DNA of 44,962 nucleotides from Bacteroidales bacterium (lineage in GTDB: Bacteria > Bacteroidota > Bacteroidia > Bacteroidales > Marinilabiliaceae), in the NCBI GenBank assembly GCA_022361295.1, contig JAKSBD010000384.1, positions 1 to 44,962 on the forward strand. Direction: 5' to 3'. The notes under the pieces were generated by a model, which made no database searches, was not told the DNA's origin, and saw nothing but the letters and a program-made list of their open reading frames with translations. Below, one piece after another: positions 8,491 to 16,786 of this stretch; the stretch's first letter is position 1, and each line of letters begins with the position of its first letter. Both the position numbers and the translations under genes were made by a program.

Positions 8491-9723
8491 TCAACCAAAA
8501 AATAAGTAGGCAAGTAATATTGACGCTATTATTCCGGCAAAATCGGCTATTAAACCACAAGATAAGGCATGGCGCGTTTTCTTGATACCTACAGAACCAA
8601 AATAAACAGCCAACACATAAAATGTTGTATCTGTAGAGCCCTGAATGGTACTGGCCATCCGTCCGGCAAACGAATCAACGCCATGCGTATGAATAGCTTC
8701 TACCATCATACCACGTGCTGCTCCACCACTTAAGGGCTTCATAAAGGCCGTCGGTAATGCATCCACAAAGCGATTATCAAAACCAACAAGGTTTGCCATA
8801 ATTCGAAATCCTTCCAAAAGAAAATCCATCGTCCCTGATGCCCTGAAAACACCAACGGCAACCAGTATAGCCACCAGAAAAGGAATAATTTTAATGGCAA
8901 TGTTAAAGCCTTCTTTTGCTCCATCAATAAAGGCATCATACACATTTACCTTCTTGCGGATAGCCATTAATATAAAGGTAACTATCACTGAGAACAATAA
9001 AAGATTAGCCCCTAACAAAGAGACGGCATTAACCTCTTCTTTTGACAGTGTGCTTAAATAATAGATAAATCCGCCAATAAGTATAGAAAAAGCGCCAAGG
9101 TAGGCAAGTATGACCTTATCAAATAGATTAATACCTTGTACAATTGAAACTGAAATGATCCCAACTATAGTACTAAAGAAGGTTGCTAATAATATGGGTA
9201 AAAATATATCGGATGGATTTGCAGCCAGTTCGGTTGCTCTTATGGCCATCACACTAATAGGTATAATAGTGAGTCCACTGGTATTAAGCACCAGGAACAT
9301 TATCTGCGCATTGGATGCCGTATCACTGCTTTTATTGGTGGATTGTAACTCCTGCATGGCTTTCAGTCCAACAGGTGTAGCTGCATTATCAAGGCCCAGC
9401 ATGTTGGCAGCAATATTCATCATCATACTACCATAGGCCGGGTGATTCTTCGGTAATTCAGGAAACAAGCGACTAAAGAAAGGGCCGATTAATCGCGACA
9501 TCACGTTAATCATCCCGCCTTTCTCACCAATACGCATTAGCCCCATCCATAGTGTTAAGGCACCGGTTAATCCTAATGAGATATTAAAACCGGTCTTGGC
9601 ACTATCAAACGTAGCGTTCATCATCTCAGGAAACACATTTACATCACCAAAAAAGATCAGACGAACCAATCCAACTATAAAGGCAATCAGGAAAAATGCA
9701 ATCCAAAGATAATTAAGGGCCAT
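8491..9723 (-). CDS. Fused SpmA/SpmB-like nucleoside-recognition (Gate) membrane protein
   Basis: A 410-residue polytopic membrane protein with about ten hydrophobic segments. The first half resembles spore maturation protein A (GFNISLGLTGALTLWMGLMR, then NIAANMLGLDNAATPVGLKA). The second half resembles SpmB (KEGFNIAIKIIPFLVAILVA, PLSGGAARGMMVEAI, STDTTFYVLAVYFGSVG). Such SpmA-SpmB fusions occur in non-sporulating Bacteroidota, where the role is unknown; the Gate domain family is linked to nucleoside or small-molecule transport. The gene starts 10 bases after the stop of the secreted protein gene upstream, suggesting co-transcription. Confidence 0.88.
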   Translation of the reverse strand: MALNYLWIAFFLIAFIVGLVRLIFFGDVNVFPEMMNATFDSAKTGFNISLGLTGALTLWMGLMRIGEKGGMINVMSRLIGPFFSRLFPELPKNHPAYGSMMMNIAANMLGLDNAATPVGLKAMQELQSTNKSSDTASNAQIMFLVLNTSGLTIIPISVMAIRATELAANPSDIFLPILLATFFSTIVGIISVSIVQGINLFDKVILAYLGAFSILIGGFIYYLSTLSKEEVNAVSLLGANLLLFSVIVTFILMAIRKKVNVYDAFIDGAKEGFNIAIKIIPFLVAILVAVGVFRASGTMDFLLEGFRIMANLVGFDNRFVDALPTAFMKPLSGGAARGMMVEAIHTHGVDSFAGRMASTIQGSTDTTFYVLAVYFGSVGIKKTRHALSCGLIADFAGIIASILLAYLFFG

Positions 9724-9733
9724 AGCTTAATGT

Positions 9734-10432
9734 TTACTCAAAAAATGTTTTAGAATTCGTTTCAAAGGTTGATGCACTTATTTTTAAATTATCAATTTTA
9801 AGTGCACTGTTTGATGATCCAAAACCAATATGTCCTGAATCAAACGCCTCATCGGTGCATTGCAGCACTAATTCACCATTAAAATAAACTTTAATCTGCT
9901 TATCGTCTACTGTACGTTCCATACGTATATGCTGCCATTCTTTCATCTTCCAGATAACCCCTTTCTCATTGACTGAACCAACCCGTTTAGGTTTGTCACC
10001 TTTAACCATAAACACGTTGTGGCTCTTTTTGTCGGCTTTACTGGCTATCTGTGCATAACAATAATGTTCTGTGTCTTTTATTCCGAAAAAGATACAAAAG
10101 TCAAGCAGACTAAAATCTTTTCCGTTTTGTACCACATCCATTTCAACAACAAAGTCACTAAGCTCAAAATCATTCAATACAGCTACGACAACAGGCCCTT
10201 CATGCGAACTCTTATAGTCGCCAGAACCAAGGCACTTTAAGGACTTACCGGGTTTACCATTCTTACTGATAATCCATTTAGATGCATCAGAAAAACTAAA
10301 ATCTTTAGTGGACTTATCTTTACTAAATCCCTGGCTATAAACAACTTTATAATCTTTATATGCTTTAGTTTGAGCACTTGTAAGTGTAGAAAATCCAATT
10401 ACAATAAGAAGAAGACAGTGTGAGATTCTCAT
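9734..10432 (-). CDS. Secreted LamG/DUF1080-like concanavalin-fold protein
   Basis: A 232-residue protein with an N-terminal signal peptide (about residues 1-20, ending TSAQ). The rest has the beta-sandwich pattern of LamG/DUF1080-type domains: DFVVEMDVVQ, KEWQHIRMERTVDDKQIKVYFNGELV, and the closing GHIGFGSSNSALKIDNLKI, where the conserved G-x-I-G-F and D-N-x-x-I segments mark the last strands. Such domains bind or cleave glycans, but no catalytic residue can be assigned. It lies between the PNPOx-like gene (93-bp gap) and the SpmAB-like gene. Confidence 0.75.
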   Translation of the reverse strand: MRISHCLLLIVIGFSTLTSAQTKAYKDYKVVYSQGFSKDKSTKDFSFSDASKWIISKNGKPGKSLKCLGSGDYKSSHEGPVVVAVLNDFELSDFVVEMDVVQNGKDFSLLDFCIFFGIKDTEHYCYAQIASKADKKSHNVFMVKGDKPKRVGSVNEKGVIWKMKEWQHIRMERTVDDKQIKVYFNGELVLQCTDEAFDSGHIGFGSSNSALKIDNLKISASTFETNSKTFFE

Positions 10433-10525
10433 TCTTTAATCGTTAAGTTTTAGTAATCAAATACTAATATACAATAGTTCCCGGTTATTAAGGCGCGGGT
10501 ATAATTTATTTCTATTTAATGCTAA

Positions 10526-11050
10526 TTATTTTGTTCCCGGATGCTTTTTAAGCTCCTCAAGATTACGCTTCAATTTGTACTCATCATGGGGCGCTCCAAA
10601 CTCCTTGCAGGTCACTTCATCAATTGGTATTTTCCACATCTTCACATTACGAACTGCCGGATCGCTGTAATTAAACTCTTTTTCACTATAGGTTTTCATT
10701 AGAATATCAAGAGCCTCCCTCTTCTCTTCCATATCTTCAATCCATTGCACTTTACCCATCGCAACAACACTTTTTGATGTCATTCGATAACTGCATGCCA
10801 CTTCAGGATGTTGAAAAACCAGCTCATTATCGATAGAAAAAGTAATACAGATATTAGGATTGTTATTCACAATATCAATTAGACGTCCTTCAGGAGCCGA
10901 GTGCAGATAGATAACATTATCTTTGTAACCATAATTCATCGGAAGCACATAAGGCTTATTATCAGGATCAACCACGCCAACAAAACAAATATTGGCTTTT
11001 AGAATGATAGCTTCAACTACCTCTTTATCGGTGTGATTTAATGTTTGCAT
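10526..11050 (-). CDS. Pyridoxamine 5'-phosphate oxidase-like flavin-binding protein
   Basis: A 174-residue protein of the split-barrel FMN-binding family. The start at 11050 (MQTLNHTDKEVV) is chosen because the longer frame to 11125 runs through the dnaG stop and its first 25 residues look unlike the family. Conserved parts are NICFVGVVDPDNKPYVLPMN, the strand VIYLHSAPEGRLIDIV that contacts FMN, and CSYRMTSKSVVAMGKV. The pattern is closest to NimA-like/flavin-nucleotide-binding proteins, which reduce small molecules; the substrate is unknown. It starts 17 bases after dnaG ends, so it is probably in the dnaG operon. Confidence 0.85.
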   Translation of the reverse strand: MQTLNHTDKEVVEAIILKANICFVGVVDPDNKPYVLPMNYGYKDNVIYLHSAPEGRLIDIVNNNPNICITFSIDNELVFQHPEVACSYRMTSKSVVAMGKVQWIEDMEEKREALDILMKTYSEKEFNYSDPAVRNVKMWKIPIDEVTCKEFGAPHDEYKLKRNLEELKKHPGTK

Positions 11051-11067
11051 ATGCTTGTTTATATTTT

Positions 11068-13032
11068 TTATACTATTGTTCTTCCACCCAGTTCTTTTGA
11101 TATATGAGCCAGTACCTGTTGCCATGTTGACAGCTCCTGCATCACTTCCATTAATTCTTCCATGTTGCCCGAGGCTTCAAGCTGTTGTAACTGCAGCCGT
11201 TTCTCTTTAATAACAAATTTCACCTTTTTCCATTTAAGCTCCATCACAATTTTTGGTACTAACTCGGCAAGCTTTTCTTCGGCATGCGTTACCACACCAA
11301 ATTTATTATGTATTCGGCTTAAGTCATGCTCTTTGCCAATTAAGTCTGATGCCAGTTTACTCAAATCAGGGTCTGAGTTATTGACAAAAAACTTGAGTGC
11401 CGGCATTTGAGTACCAGCGCCGAAAGCATCGTAGGCTTCCATCATTTTATTATAAAGCGGATTGGCACTTAACAGGTCATCTTGTTTTAATTCATGCAAA
11501 ATATACTGCCCTACTGTTACCGACTCTTCTTCTGCAGGATTGACCGGTCTTTCGCCAAATTTAACCATAAAACGCAATATCTCACGTTCTTCAAGTTCAA
11601 GTGGATTAGCTGGCTGATTTTGGCTTGGTGCTGGTGTTGGGGCGACTTGTGTGCCAGAGCGAACGGGAGTCTGTTGTGGTGATGATCCGGGACGTGGGGT
11701 ATTACGCCTGAAATCTTCTTCCAGTTTCTTTTTTTGCAGTTTACCCGTTTCCTGCATCAATACACGCTCGTCAACCTTAAGCAAGGTACTACACTCTTTT
11801 ACATATACTGAACGGGTAATTGTGTCGGGTATAATCGAAATACTTCGCACAATATCCTGAATAAGCTGTGCCTTTTTAATCGGGTCATTTTGAGCATCGG
11901 CCAGCAACAACGAAGTTTTAAACTTTATAAAATCCTGTTGATGCTTTTCAATGTATTCAATCAGTTGTTCCTCGCTTCGTTCTTTGGCAAAAGTATCAGG
12001 GTCTTCTCCATCGGGCAAAAGCAGGATTTTTACATTCATGCCCTCAGCCAGCACCAGGTCAATTCCTCGTAGTGAAGCTTTTAAACCGGCTGGGTCACCA
12101 TCATAAATAATGGTAATATTTTTGGTAAACCGGGCAATCAAACGAATTTGGTCGGATGTAAGTGCAGTACCTGATGATGCCACCACATTACTGATGCCCG
12201 CCTGATGAAAAGACAGAACATCCGTATATCCTTCCACAAGGTAACAGCGATCTTTACGCGTAACTTCCTGTTTTGCGTGATAAATACCATACAAAACCCG
12301 ACTCTTGTGATATATCTCTGACTCGGGCGAATTCAGATATTTAGCGGTCTTCTTGTCATTCTTAAGAATACGGCCTCCAAAGGCTATTACTTTACCTGCG
12401 AGACTGTGAATGGGAAACATGACGCGGCCACGAAAACGATCGGCCTGATAGTTCTCTCGAACAACTGTTAATCCCGTCTTTTCTAAATATTCTAGTTTAT
12501 ATCCTTGTTTTTGTGCTTCTTTGGTTAGAGCATCCCGCATCTCGGGCGAATAACCCAGCTGAAATTTTTCAATAATATCATCGCGAAACCCCCTGCTTCT
12601 GAAATAAGACAATCCAACTGATTTGCCTTCATCTGTTTCAGTTAAGTTTTTGCTAAAGTACTGCCCTGCAAACTCACTGAGCACCATCATACTTTCCCGC
12701 TCATTCTTCTGCTTAAGCTGTTCAGGCGAATACTCCTCTTCTTCAATATGTATATTGAACTTATTACCCAGGTATTTGATCGCATCGACAAAGGATAATT
12801 GATCATGCTTCATTACAAAGTTGAGTGCATTACCTCCTTCGCCACATCCAAAACATTTAAAGATTCCCTTATGTGGTGAAACAGTAAATGACGGCGTTTT
12901 TTCGTTATGAAAAGGACAATTACCCAGGAAATTTATCCCCCTCCGACGTAATGTTACATAATCAGATACTACCTCAACAATCTGACTGTTGGCGGTCTCC
13001 AAAACCTTATCTACTGTAACCTGATCAATCAT
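11068..13032 (-). CDS. dnaG: DNA primase
   Basis: A 654-residue primase. The N-terminal CHC2 zinc ribbon has Cys39, His42, Cys60 and Cys63 (CPFH and CFGC). The TOPRIM catalytic core (about residues 260-345) contains the acidic motif LVEGYTDV and the metal-binding YDGDPAG. A Pro/Gln/Thr-rich linker (about residues 440-475) joins the core to a C-terminal helical DnaB-binding domain. It makes RNA primers at the replication fork. A good -7 promoter element lies 36 bases upstream of the ATG. Confidence 0.97.
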   Translation of the reverse strand: MIDQVTVDKVLETANSQIVEVVSDYVTLRRRGINFLGNCPFHNEKTPSFTVSPHKGIFKCFGCGEGGNALNFVMKHDQLSFVDAIKYLGNKFNIHIEEEEYSPEQLKQKNERESMMVLSEFAGQYFSKNLTETDEGKSVGLSYFRSRGFRDDIIEKFQLGYSPEMRDALTKEAQKQGYKLEYLEKTGLTVVRENYQADRFRGRVMFPIHSLAGKVIAFGGRILKNDKKTAKYLNSPESEIYHKSRVLYGIYHAKQEVTRKDRCYLVEGYTDVLSFHQAGISNVVASSGTALTSDQIRLIARFTKNITIIYDGDPAGLKASLRGIDLVLAEGMNVKILLLPDGEDPDTFAKERSEEQLIEYIEKHQQDFIKFKTSLLLADAQNDPIKKAQLIQDIVRSISIIPDTITRSVYVKECSTLLKVDERVLMQETGKLQKKKLEEDFRRNTPRPGSSPQQTPVRSGTQVAPTPAPSQNQPANPLELEEREILRFMVKFGERPVNPAEEESVTVGQYILHELKQDDLLSANPLYNKMMEAYDAFGAGTQMPALKFFVNNSDPDLSKLASDLIGKEHDLSRIHNKFGVVTHAEEKLAELVPKIVMELKWKKVKFVIKEKRLQLQQLEASGNMEELMEVMQELSTWQQVLAHISKELGGRTIV

Positions 13033-13067
13033 TAAAAGGAAAAAAATTTAGTTTTTTTAGCGGTTTA

Positions 13068-13075
13068 CAAAGATA
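13068..13075 (-). promoter_or_regulatory. -7 promoter element TATCTTTG upstream of dnaG
   Basis: TATCTTTG on the minus strand is a strong match to the Bacteroidota TAnnTTTG element, 36 bases upstream of the dnaG ATG. The 231-base gap also must hold the divergent sirtuin promoter, which I cannot place. Confidence 0.6.
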
Positions 13076-13263
13076 GAAAAATAAGCCATTGGGATGTTCG
13101 ATTTATAATGTTTGATATCTGTTGCTGCATATTTGCATGATACTTTCTGAGGATACAAGGCAGTTATTACAATGCAATAAGAACTTTTACCCGTCTGTTG
13201 GTTCTGGGATTTGAATACTCATTGATTTGATTTACTTTTATCTAACGAATAAATTATTGATTC

Positions 13264-13953
13264 ATGAGCAAAAAGAAGTTGGTAGTATTAAGCGGCGCCG
13301 GTATCAGTGCCGAGAGTGGCATCAAAACTTTTAGAGATAGTAATGGTTTATGGGAAAACCACGATGTAACAGAGGTTGCCAGTCCTGAAGGTTGGGCACG
13401 AGATCCACACCTGGTACTTGATTTTTACAATCAACGTCGTAAGCAATTATATGAATGCCAACCAAATGCCGGTCACTTTGGCCTTGTTGAACTGGAAAAG
13501 TATTTTGACGTCAGGATTATAACTCAGAATATTGATGATTTACATGAGCAGGCAGGAAGTTCTGATGTGCTTCATCTGCATGGAGAACTTAAAAAAGTAA
13601 GAAGTACAAAGGATGAATCGCTTGTTTATGAATTAGATGGCTGGGAATTAAAATGGGGAGATACCTGTGAGAAAGGCTCTCAACTACGTCCTCATATCGT
13701 TTGGTTTGGTGAAGCGGTTCCCGCAATTGAAACAGCTATTGAACTATCGGCACAGGCAGATATTTTTGTTGTTGTTGGTACATCGTTGAATGTATACCCT
13801 GCAGCAGGATTATTGAATTATGTAGCAGCGGGAACACCAATCTACATTATTGATCCTCATCAACCTGCCTTTACTCCATCAAAGAACATCACATTTATCC
13901 AGGAAAAAGGTACGGAAGGTGTACCTCAATTAATCAAACTATTAACAAACTAA
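13264..13953 (+). CDS. cobB: NAD-dependent protein deacylase (class III-like sirtuin, zinc ligands absent)
   Basis: A 229-residue sirtuin. NAD-binding motifs are SGAGISAESGI (residues 10-20), TQNIDDLHEQAGS and VVGTSLNVYPA; the catalytic histidine is His106 in HLHG. Tyr55 and Arg58 (FYNQRR) form the Y-x-x-R pair that in SIRT5/CobB binds acidic acyl groups, so desuccinylase or demalonylase activity is likely. The zinc module normally has four cysteines between HLHGE and LRPHIVWFGE, but only Cys135 is present, so the module is probably zinc-free. Four bases separate it from the following barrel gene. Confidence 0.93.
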   Translation: MSKKKLVVLSGAGISAESGIKTFRDSNGLWENHDVTEVASPEGWARDPHLVLDFYNQRRKQLYECQPNAGHFGLVELEKYFDVRIITQNIDDLHEQAGSSDVLHLHGELKKVRSTKDESLVYELDGWELKWGDTCEKGSQLRPHIVWFGEAVPAIETAIELSAQADIFVVVGTSLNVYPAAGLLNYVAAGTPIYIIDPHQPAFTPSKNITFIQEKGTEGVPQLIKLLTN

Positions 13954-13957
13954 GCCA

Positions 13958-14626
13958 ATGTCTAAAAACATCCTAATCCTACTATTTACAATTTTTGTTG
14001 TATCATCCACTGCTCAGGAGTTTAGAGCAGGACCGTTAATGGGTATAGCATTTTCACAGGTTGATGGCGATAATTTTGCCGGCTATAATAAGGTTGGCTT
14101 GAACCTGGGTGCCTTCGTTAGCCGTCAGATATCTGAAAAATGGGATATTCAGCTTGATATTGCCTATATGCAAAAAGGAAGTCGTGAGGCTCCCAATCCT
14201 GAAAAGGGGAAGTATGATGACTACAAGATTTCTTTATCATACATACAGTTCCCCATTGTCGGACGTTATCATTACAAAAAGTTTTCAGGCGAAGCGGGAA
14301 TTTCTATTGGTGCATTACTCAATAGTGAAGAAGAAATTGACGGAACTCCTATTGGAGATATCCCTTCACACGATGTAGTTCCTTTTCAGGATATAGAGTG
14401 GGCAACGGTATTTGGATTAAACTATCATTTTAACGATCGTTTATGGCTGAATGTGCGATGGCTGTACTCAATCAATCGTGTTCGTATTCCTTACGATGGG
14501 GAAATACCTGTTTATAATCCTAAGCCACATTGGTTTAGTCGTAAGCCGGGACAATACAACAATAACTTTGTTGTAACAGCTTATTACTCTTTTAACAGGC
14601 TACTACAGGTGGGCGCACGCAATTGA
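13958..14626 (+). CDS. PorT-family outer membrane beta-barrel protein
   Basis: A 222-residue protein with a signal peptide (about residues 1-19, ending STAQ) followed by alternating amphipathic strands: FRAGPLMGIAFSQVDGDNF, KVGLNLGAFVSRQISEKWDI, ISLSYIQFPIVGRYHYKKF and FSGEAGISIGALL. This is the usual eight-stranded PorT/outer-membrane-beta-barrel pattern in Bacteroidota. No specific function can be given. It lies 4 bases after the sirtuin gene, and its last 24 bases overlap the 3' end of the convergent comF gene. Confidence 0.88.
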   Translation: MSKNILILLFTIFVVSSTAQEFRAGPLMGIAFSQVDGDNFAGYNKVGLNLGAFVSRQISEKWDIQLDIAYMQKGSREAPNPEKGKYDDYKISLSYIQFPIVGRYHYKKFSGEAGISIGALLNSEEEIDGTPIGDIPSHDVVPFQDIEWATVFGLNYHFNDRLWLNVRWLYSINRVRIPYDGEIPVYNPKPHWFSRKPGQYNNNFVVTAYYSFNRLLQVGARN

Positions 14627-15331
14627 TGCTACACTAACCTTAACACCATTAATCGTCGTTAATTGATTAACACAAGCTTCCATGGTCGAACCGGTTGTGA
14701 TAACATCATCTACCAAAAGTATGTGTTTATCCCGGATTGCTCTGTCATCAATAATCGTGAATATATCTTCAACATTTTGCCAACGTTCAAAACGTCCTTT
14801 ACGTGTTTGGGATGGTGTGTGAATATTACGAATCACTGACGAAACATCCACCCTAATTCCTAAAACCTTAGCCATTCCCTGGGCGATCACTTCGGCCTGG
14901 TTATAACCGCGTTTTGCCATTTTTTTGGGGTGAAGTGGAATCGGAATTATCACATCAATAGTAGTATAACCTGATTTCATAATGTTATTACCGAGTTGTT
15001 TGCCTAATACTTCACCCAGCTGTTTGTTACCTCGATACTTAATCTCATATAATAAATGCTGTACGCGCTCCCCTTTACGATAAAAAAACAAGGCAAAAGC
15101 AAGTTCAATCCTGCAGCGTCCCCACATTAGAATAGAAATTTGATTTTCATGAGGTCTTTTTTCGAAATATGTACGTGGTAACCGCCTGATACACATTTTA
15201 CAGATTTCTACTTCATTTTTGAATAAATGAGTCCCGCAAGAAACACATACAGATGGAAAAAACAATTCTCCAATGGCCAATAATCCATCTGTTAACTTTT
15301 TGGTAAAACCCATATTATCATATTTATACAC
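14603..15331 (-). CDS. comF: ComF-family phosphoribosyltransferase-like protein
   Basis: A 242-residue ComF protein. The N-terminal double zinc ribbon has CVSC and CKMC. The C-terminal half is a type I phosphoribosyltransferase fold with the PRPP loop ILLVDDVITTGSTM (about residues 208-221) and the family motifs PIPLHPKKMAKRGYNQAEVI and TPSQTRKGRFER. In competent bacteria ComF helps import single-stranded DNA and interacts with primase/PriA. The start may be the first Met or Met7 (15313), which better fits the family. It converges on the barrel gene with a 24-bp overlap of coding ends. Confidence 0.92.
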   Translation of the reverse strand: MYKYDNMGFTKKLTDGLLAIGELFFPSVCVSCGTHLFKNEVEICKMCIRRLPRTYFEKRPHENQISILMWGRCRIELAFALFFYRKGERVQHLLYEIKYRGNKQLGEVLGKQLGNNIMKSGYTTIDVIIPIPLHPKKMAKRGYNQAEVIAQGMAKVLGIRVDVSSVIRNIHTPSQTRKGRFERWQNVEDIFTIIDDRAIRDKHILLVDDVITTGSTMEACVNQLTTINGVKVSVASIACAHL

Positions 15332-15430
15332 AATATATCGAAGCCATTTTAAAAGTCCAAATAATGTATAATTAACAGACTCTTAAACATCCAATAAAAG
15401 CTATTTAACGATTACGTAACATAGCCGCCC

Positions 15431-15438
15431 TATTTTTG
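15431..15438 (+). promoter_or_regulatory. -7 promoter element TATTTTTG
   Basis: TATTTTTG matches TAnnTTTG and ends 22 bases before the ATG of the secreted carboxypeptidase-regulatory-like protein. Confidence 0.5.
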
Positions 15439-15460
15439 TGTACAAATAATTAATAAGATT

Positions 15461-15811
15461 ATGAAGACACAGGTTATTATATTGGTTGCTTTTTTATTTG
15501 TAGGTATTTCAAACATTAAAGCAGAGAAGGAAGAGATTTCGAAAGAAACAGCAACAACTTTAACTACCGCCATTTCTGGAACAATTACAGATGCTGCAAC
15601 AGGTGAGAACCTGGTTGGAGTAAAGGTAGTTTTGGAAGAACTTAATACAGTGGTTTATACCGACTTTGATGGTAACTTTGAGTTCACCGGAGTAACACAG
15701 GGTAATTATACAGTATCTACAGACTATGTATCGTACAAGACTGACAAATCAGTTACAGTTGACACAAAAAAAGCAAAGAACCTTAGCATTAAGTTAGAGG
15801 CTGATTTGTAA
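15461..15811 (+). CDS. Secreted carboxypeptidase-regulatory-like (CarboxypepD_reg) domain protein
   Basis: A 116-residue protein with a signal peptide (residues 1-21, ending IKA) and a single transthyretin-like seven-strand domain: ISGTITDAATGENLVGVKVV, TVVYTDFDGNFEFTGVTQGN, YTVSTDYVSYKTDKSVTV. This is the domain that usually forms the N-terminus of SusC/TonB-dependent receptors; here it stands alone. A binding or structural role in the envelope is likely, but no partner is evident nearby. It has its own promoter element and a strong terminator. Confidence 0.88.
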   Translation: MKTQVIILVAFLFVGISNIKAEKEEISKETATTLTTAISGTITDAATGENLVGVKVVLEELNTVVYTDFDGNFEFTGVTQGNYTVSTDYVSYKTDKSVTVDTKKAKNLSIKLEADL

Positions 15812-15827
15812 AAAGAAATTTAAACGT

Positions 15828-15866
15828 AAAATAAAAGAGCGACCAAATTGGTCGCTCTTTTATTTT
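15828..15866. terminator. Bidirectional terminator between two convergent genes
   Basis: A perfect 39-base palindrome with 19-bp arms around A15847. The GC-rich core is GAGCGACC/GGTCGCTC and the outer arms are A-rich on one side and T-rich on the other, so it can terminate transcription from both the 15461 (+) and 15887 (-) genes. Confidence 0.92.
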
Positions 15867-15886
15867 GTGTCTATTACTAAACTACA

Positions 15887-16342
15887 TTAATACTTTTTAG
15901 TTCCAACTACTTTACCGGTTTCATCCCAAATGGTCCAGGTACTGTCTTTTGTTCCGTCGTTATAAGACATCTCATAACGCTTCACTCCGTTTTCGTCCCA
16001 AATAAACCACTTGCCATGTTTCTTACCACCTTTGTAGTTGGCAACACCAGTTTTTACACCGGTTGGTTCGTAGGTACTCCAGGTTCCATCCATCTGATTA
16101 TTTGAAAAAGACCGGATTTCCTTTGTTTTCCCATTCTCAAAATAAATGGTGGTAAGCCCATGCTTTTCACCATCCACCACATTCATTTCTAATTTCTTAC
16201 TACCAGATTCGAAATATTCTACGTACAGTCCTGAATATAACTCGTTATTCTGATTGTAATATTTACCATCTTTTTCAGTCAATTGTGCATCAACAGCTAC
16301 AACACCAAAAACCATTAGAAATACTAATACTAACTTGTTCAT
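15887..16342 (-). CDS. Exported MORN-repeat (YwqK-type) protein
   Basis: A 151-residue protein with a signal peptide (residues 1-19, ending VDA) and about five MORN-like repeats of roughly 22 residues: YSGLYVEYFESGSKKLEMNV, GEKHGLTTIYFENGKTKEI, MDGTWSTYEPTGVKTGVANY, KHGKWFIWDENGVKRYEM and DSTWTIWDETGKVVG. YwqK-type proteins are annotated as antitoxin-like, but in Bacteroidota they are mostly secreted with no known toxin; no toxin gene is next to it. A -7-like element lies about 100 bases upstream. Confidence 0.85.
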   Translation of the reverse strand: MNKLVLVFLMVFGVVAVDAQLTEKDGKYYNQNNELYSGLYVEYFESGSKKLEMNVVDGEKHGLTTIYFENGKTKEIRSFSNNQMDGTWSTYEPTGVKTGVANYKGGKKHGKWFIWDENGVKRYEMSYNDGTKDSTWTIWDETGKVVGTKKY

Positions 16343-16786
16343 AAGGCCTCCAATTTTTTACGTTTATACTAATTCCCAAAAGTCCTGTGTGTATACTTTT
16401 TTCGCATCAATATGACGTACGAAAACCCCATTGAGTTAATGCAAAGTTAACATTTAATTTACATCGAATAAAGCAATTGCCTGTTTTTTAGCCGAAAATG
16501 CTATAAAACACCTTTTTGGAACCTTTATTTATCACTCCTTCTTAATATTGTGTTAACATTGAAAAAACCCCAATAGAGCTCTTTTTCCAAATATTAAATC
16601 TTACGCCTTGTAAAGTAAATTGGTTTACGAAACTTTAAAGAATCAATTTATATAACATTAAAGAGATAGTAAGCTATTTATCCACACTCATTATCCGCTG
16701 TTTTTTCTTAATTAATTACATTTACAATAATATTCAAGATCATTAAAAAAAGAGACCTCAACAAGGTCTTTAGAAACAGTATACAC
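16343..16786. other. 444-base AT-rich intergenic region between divergent genes
   Basis: No coding sequence or RNA gene is seen. It holds a -7-like element for the MORN gene (16442-16449, minus), a single perfect DnaA-box 9-mer TTATCCACA (16678-16686), and a small hairpin AGACCT/AGGTCT (16753-16769) followed by TTT, 17 bases before the mpl ATG, which could be a leader structure or a chance fold. Confidence 0.5.
16442..16449 (-). promoter_or_regulatory. -7-like element TAACTTTG for the MORN gene
   Basis: On the minus strand TAACTTTG fits TAnnTTTG. It would give a leader of about 90-95 bases to the ATG at 16342. A TTG trinucleotide lies about 25 bases upstream of it, slightly far for a -33 element. 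Confidence 0.35.

Noticed and set aside
15887-16342. Toxin-antitoxin pair based on the YwqK-type annotation
   Set aside because: The protein has a signal peptide and MORN repeats, and there is no small adjacent gene that could be a toxin.
16678-16686. Perfect DnaA box TTATCCACA in the AT-rich region upstream of mpl, possible origin of replication
   Set aside because: Only one box is present, with no cluster, no dnaA/dnaN or other typical origin gene nearby. A single 9-mer can occur by chance in 45 kb.
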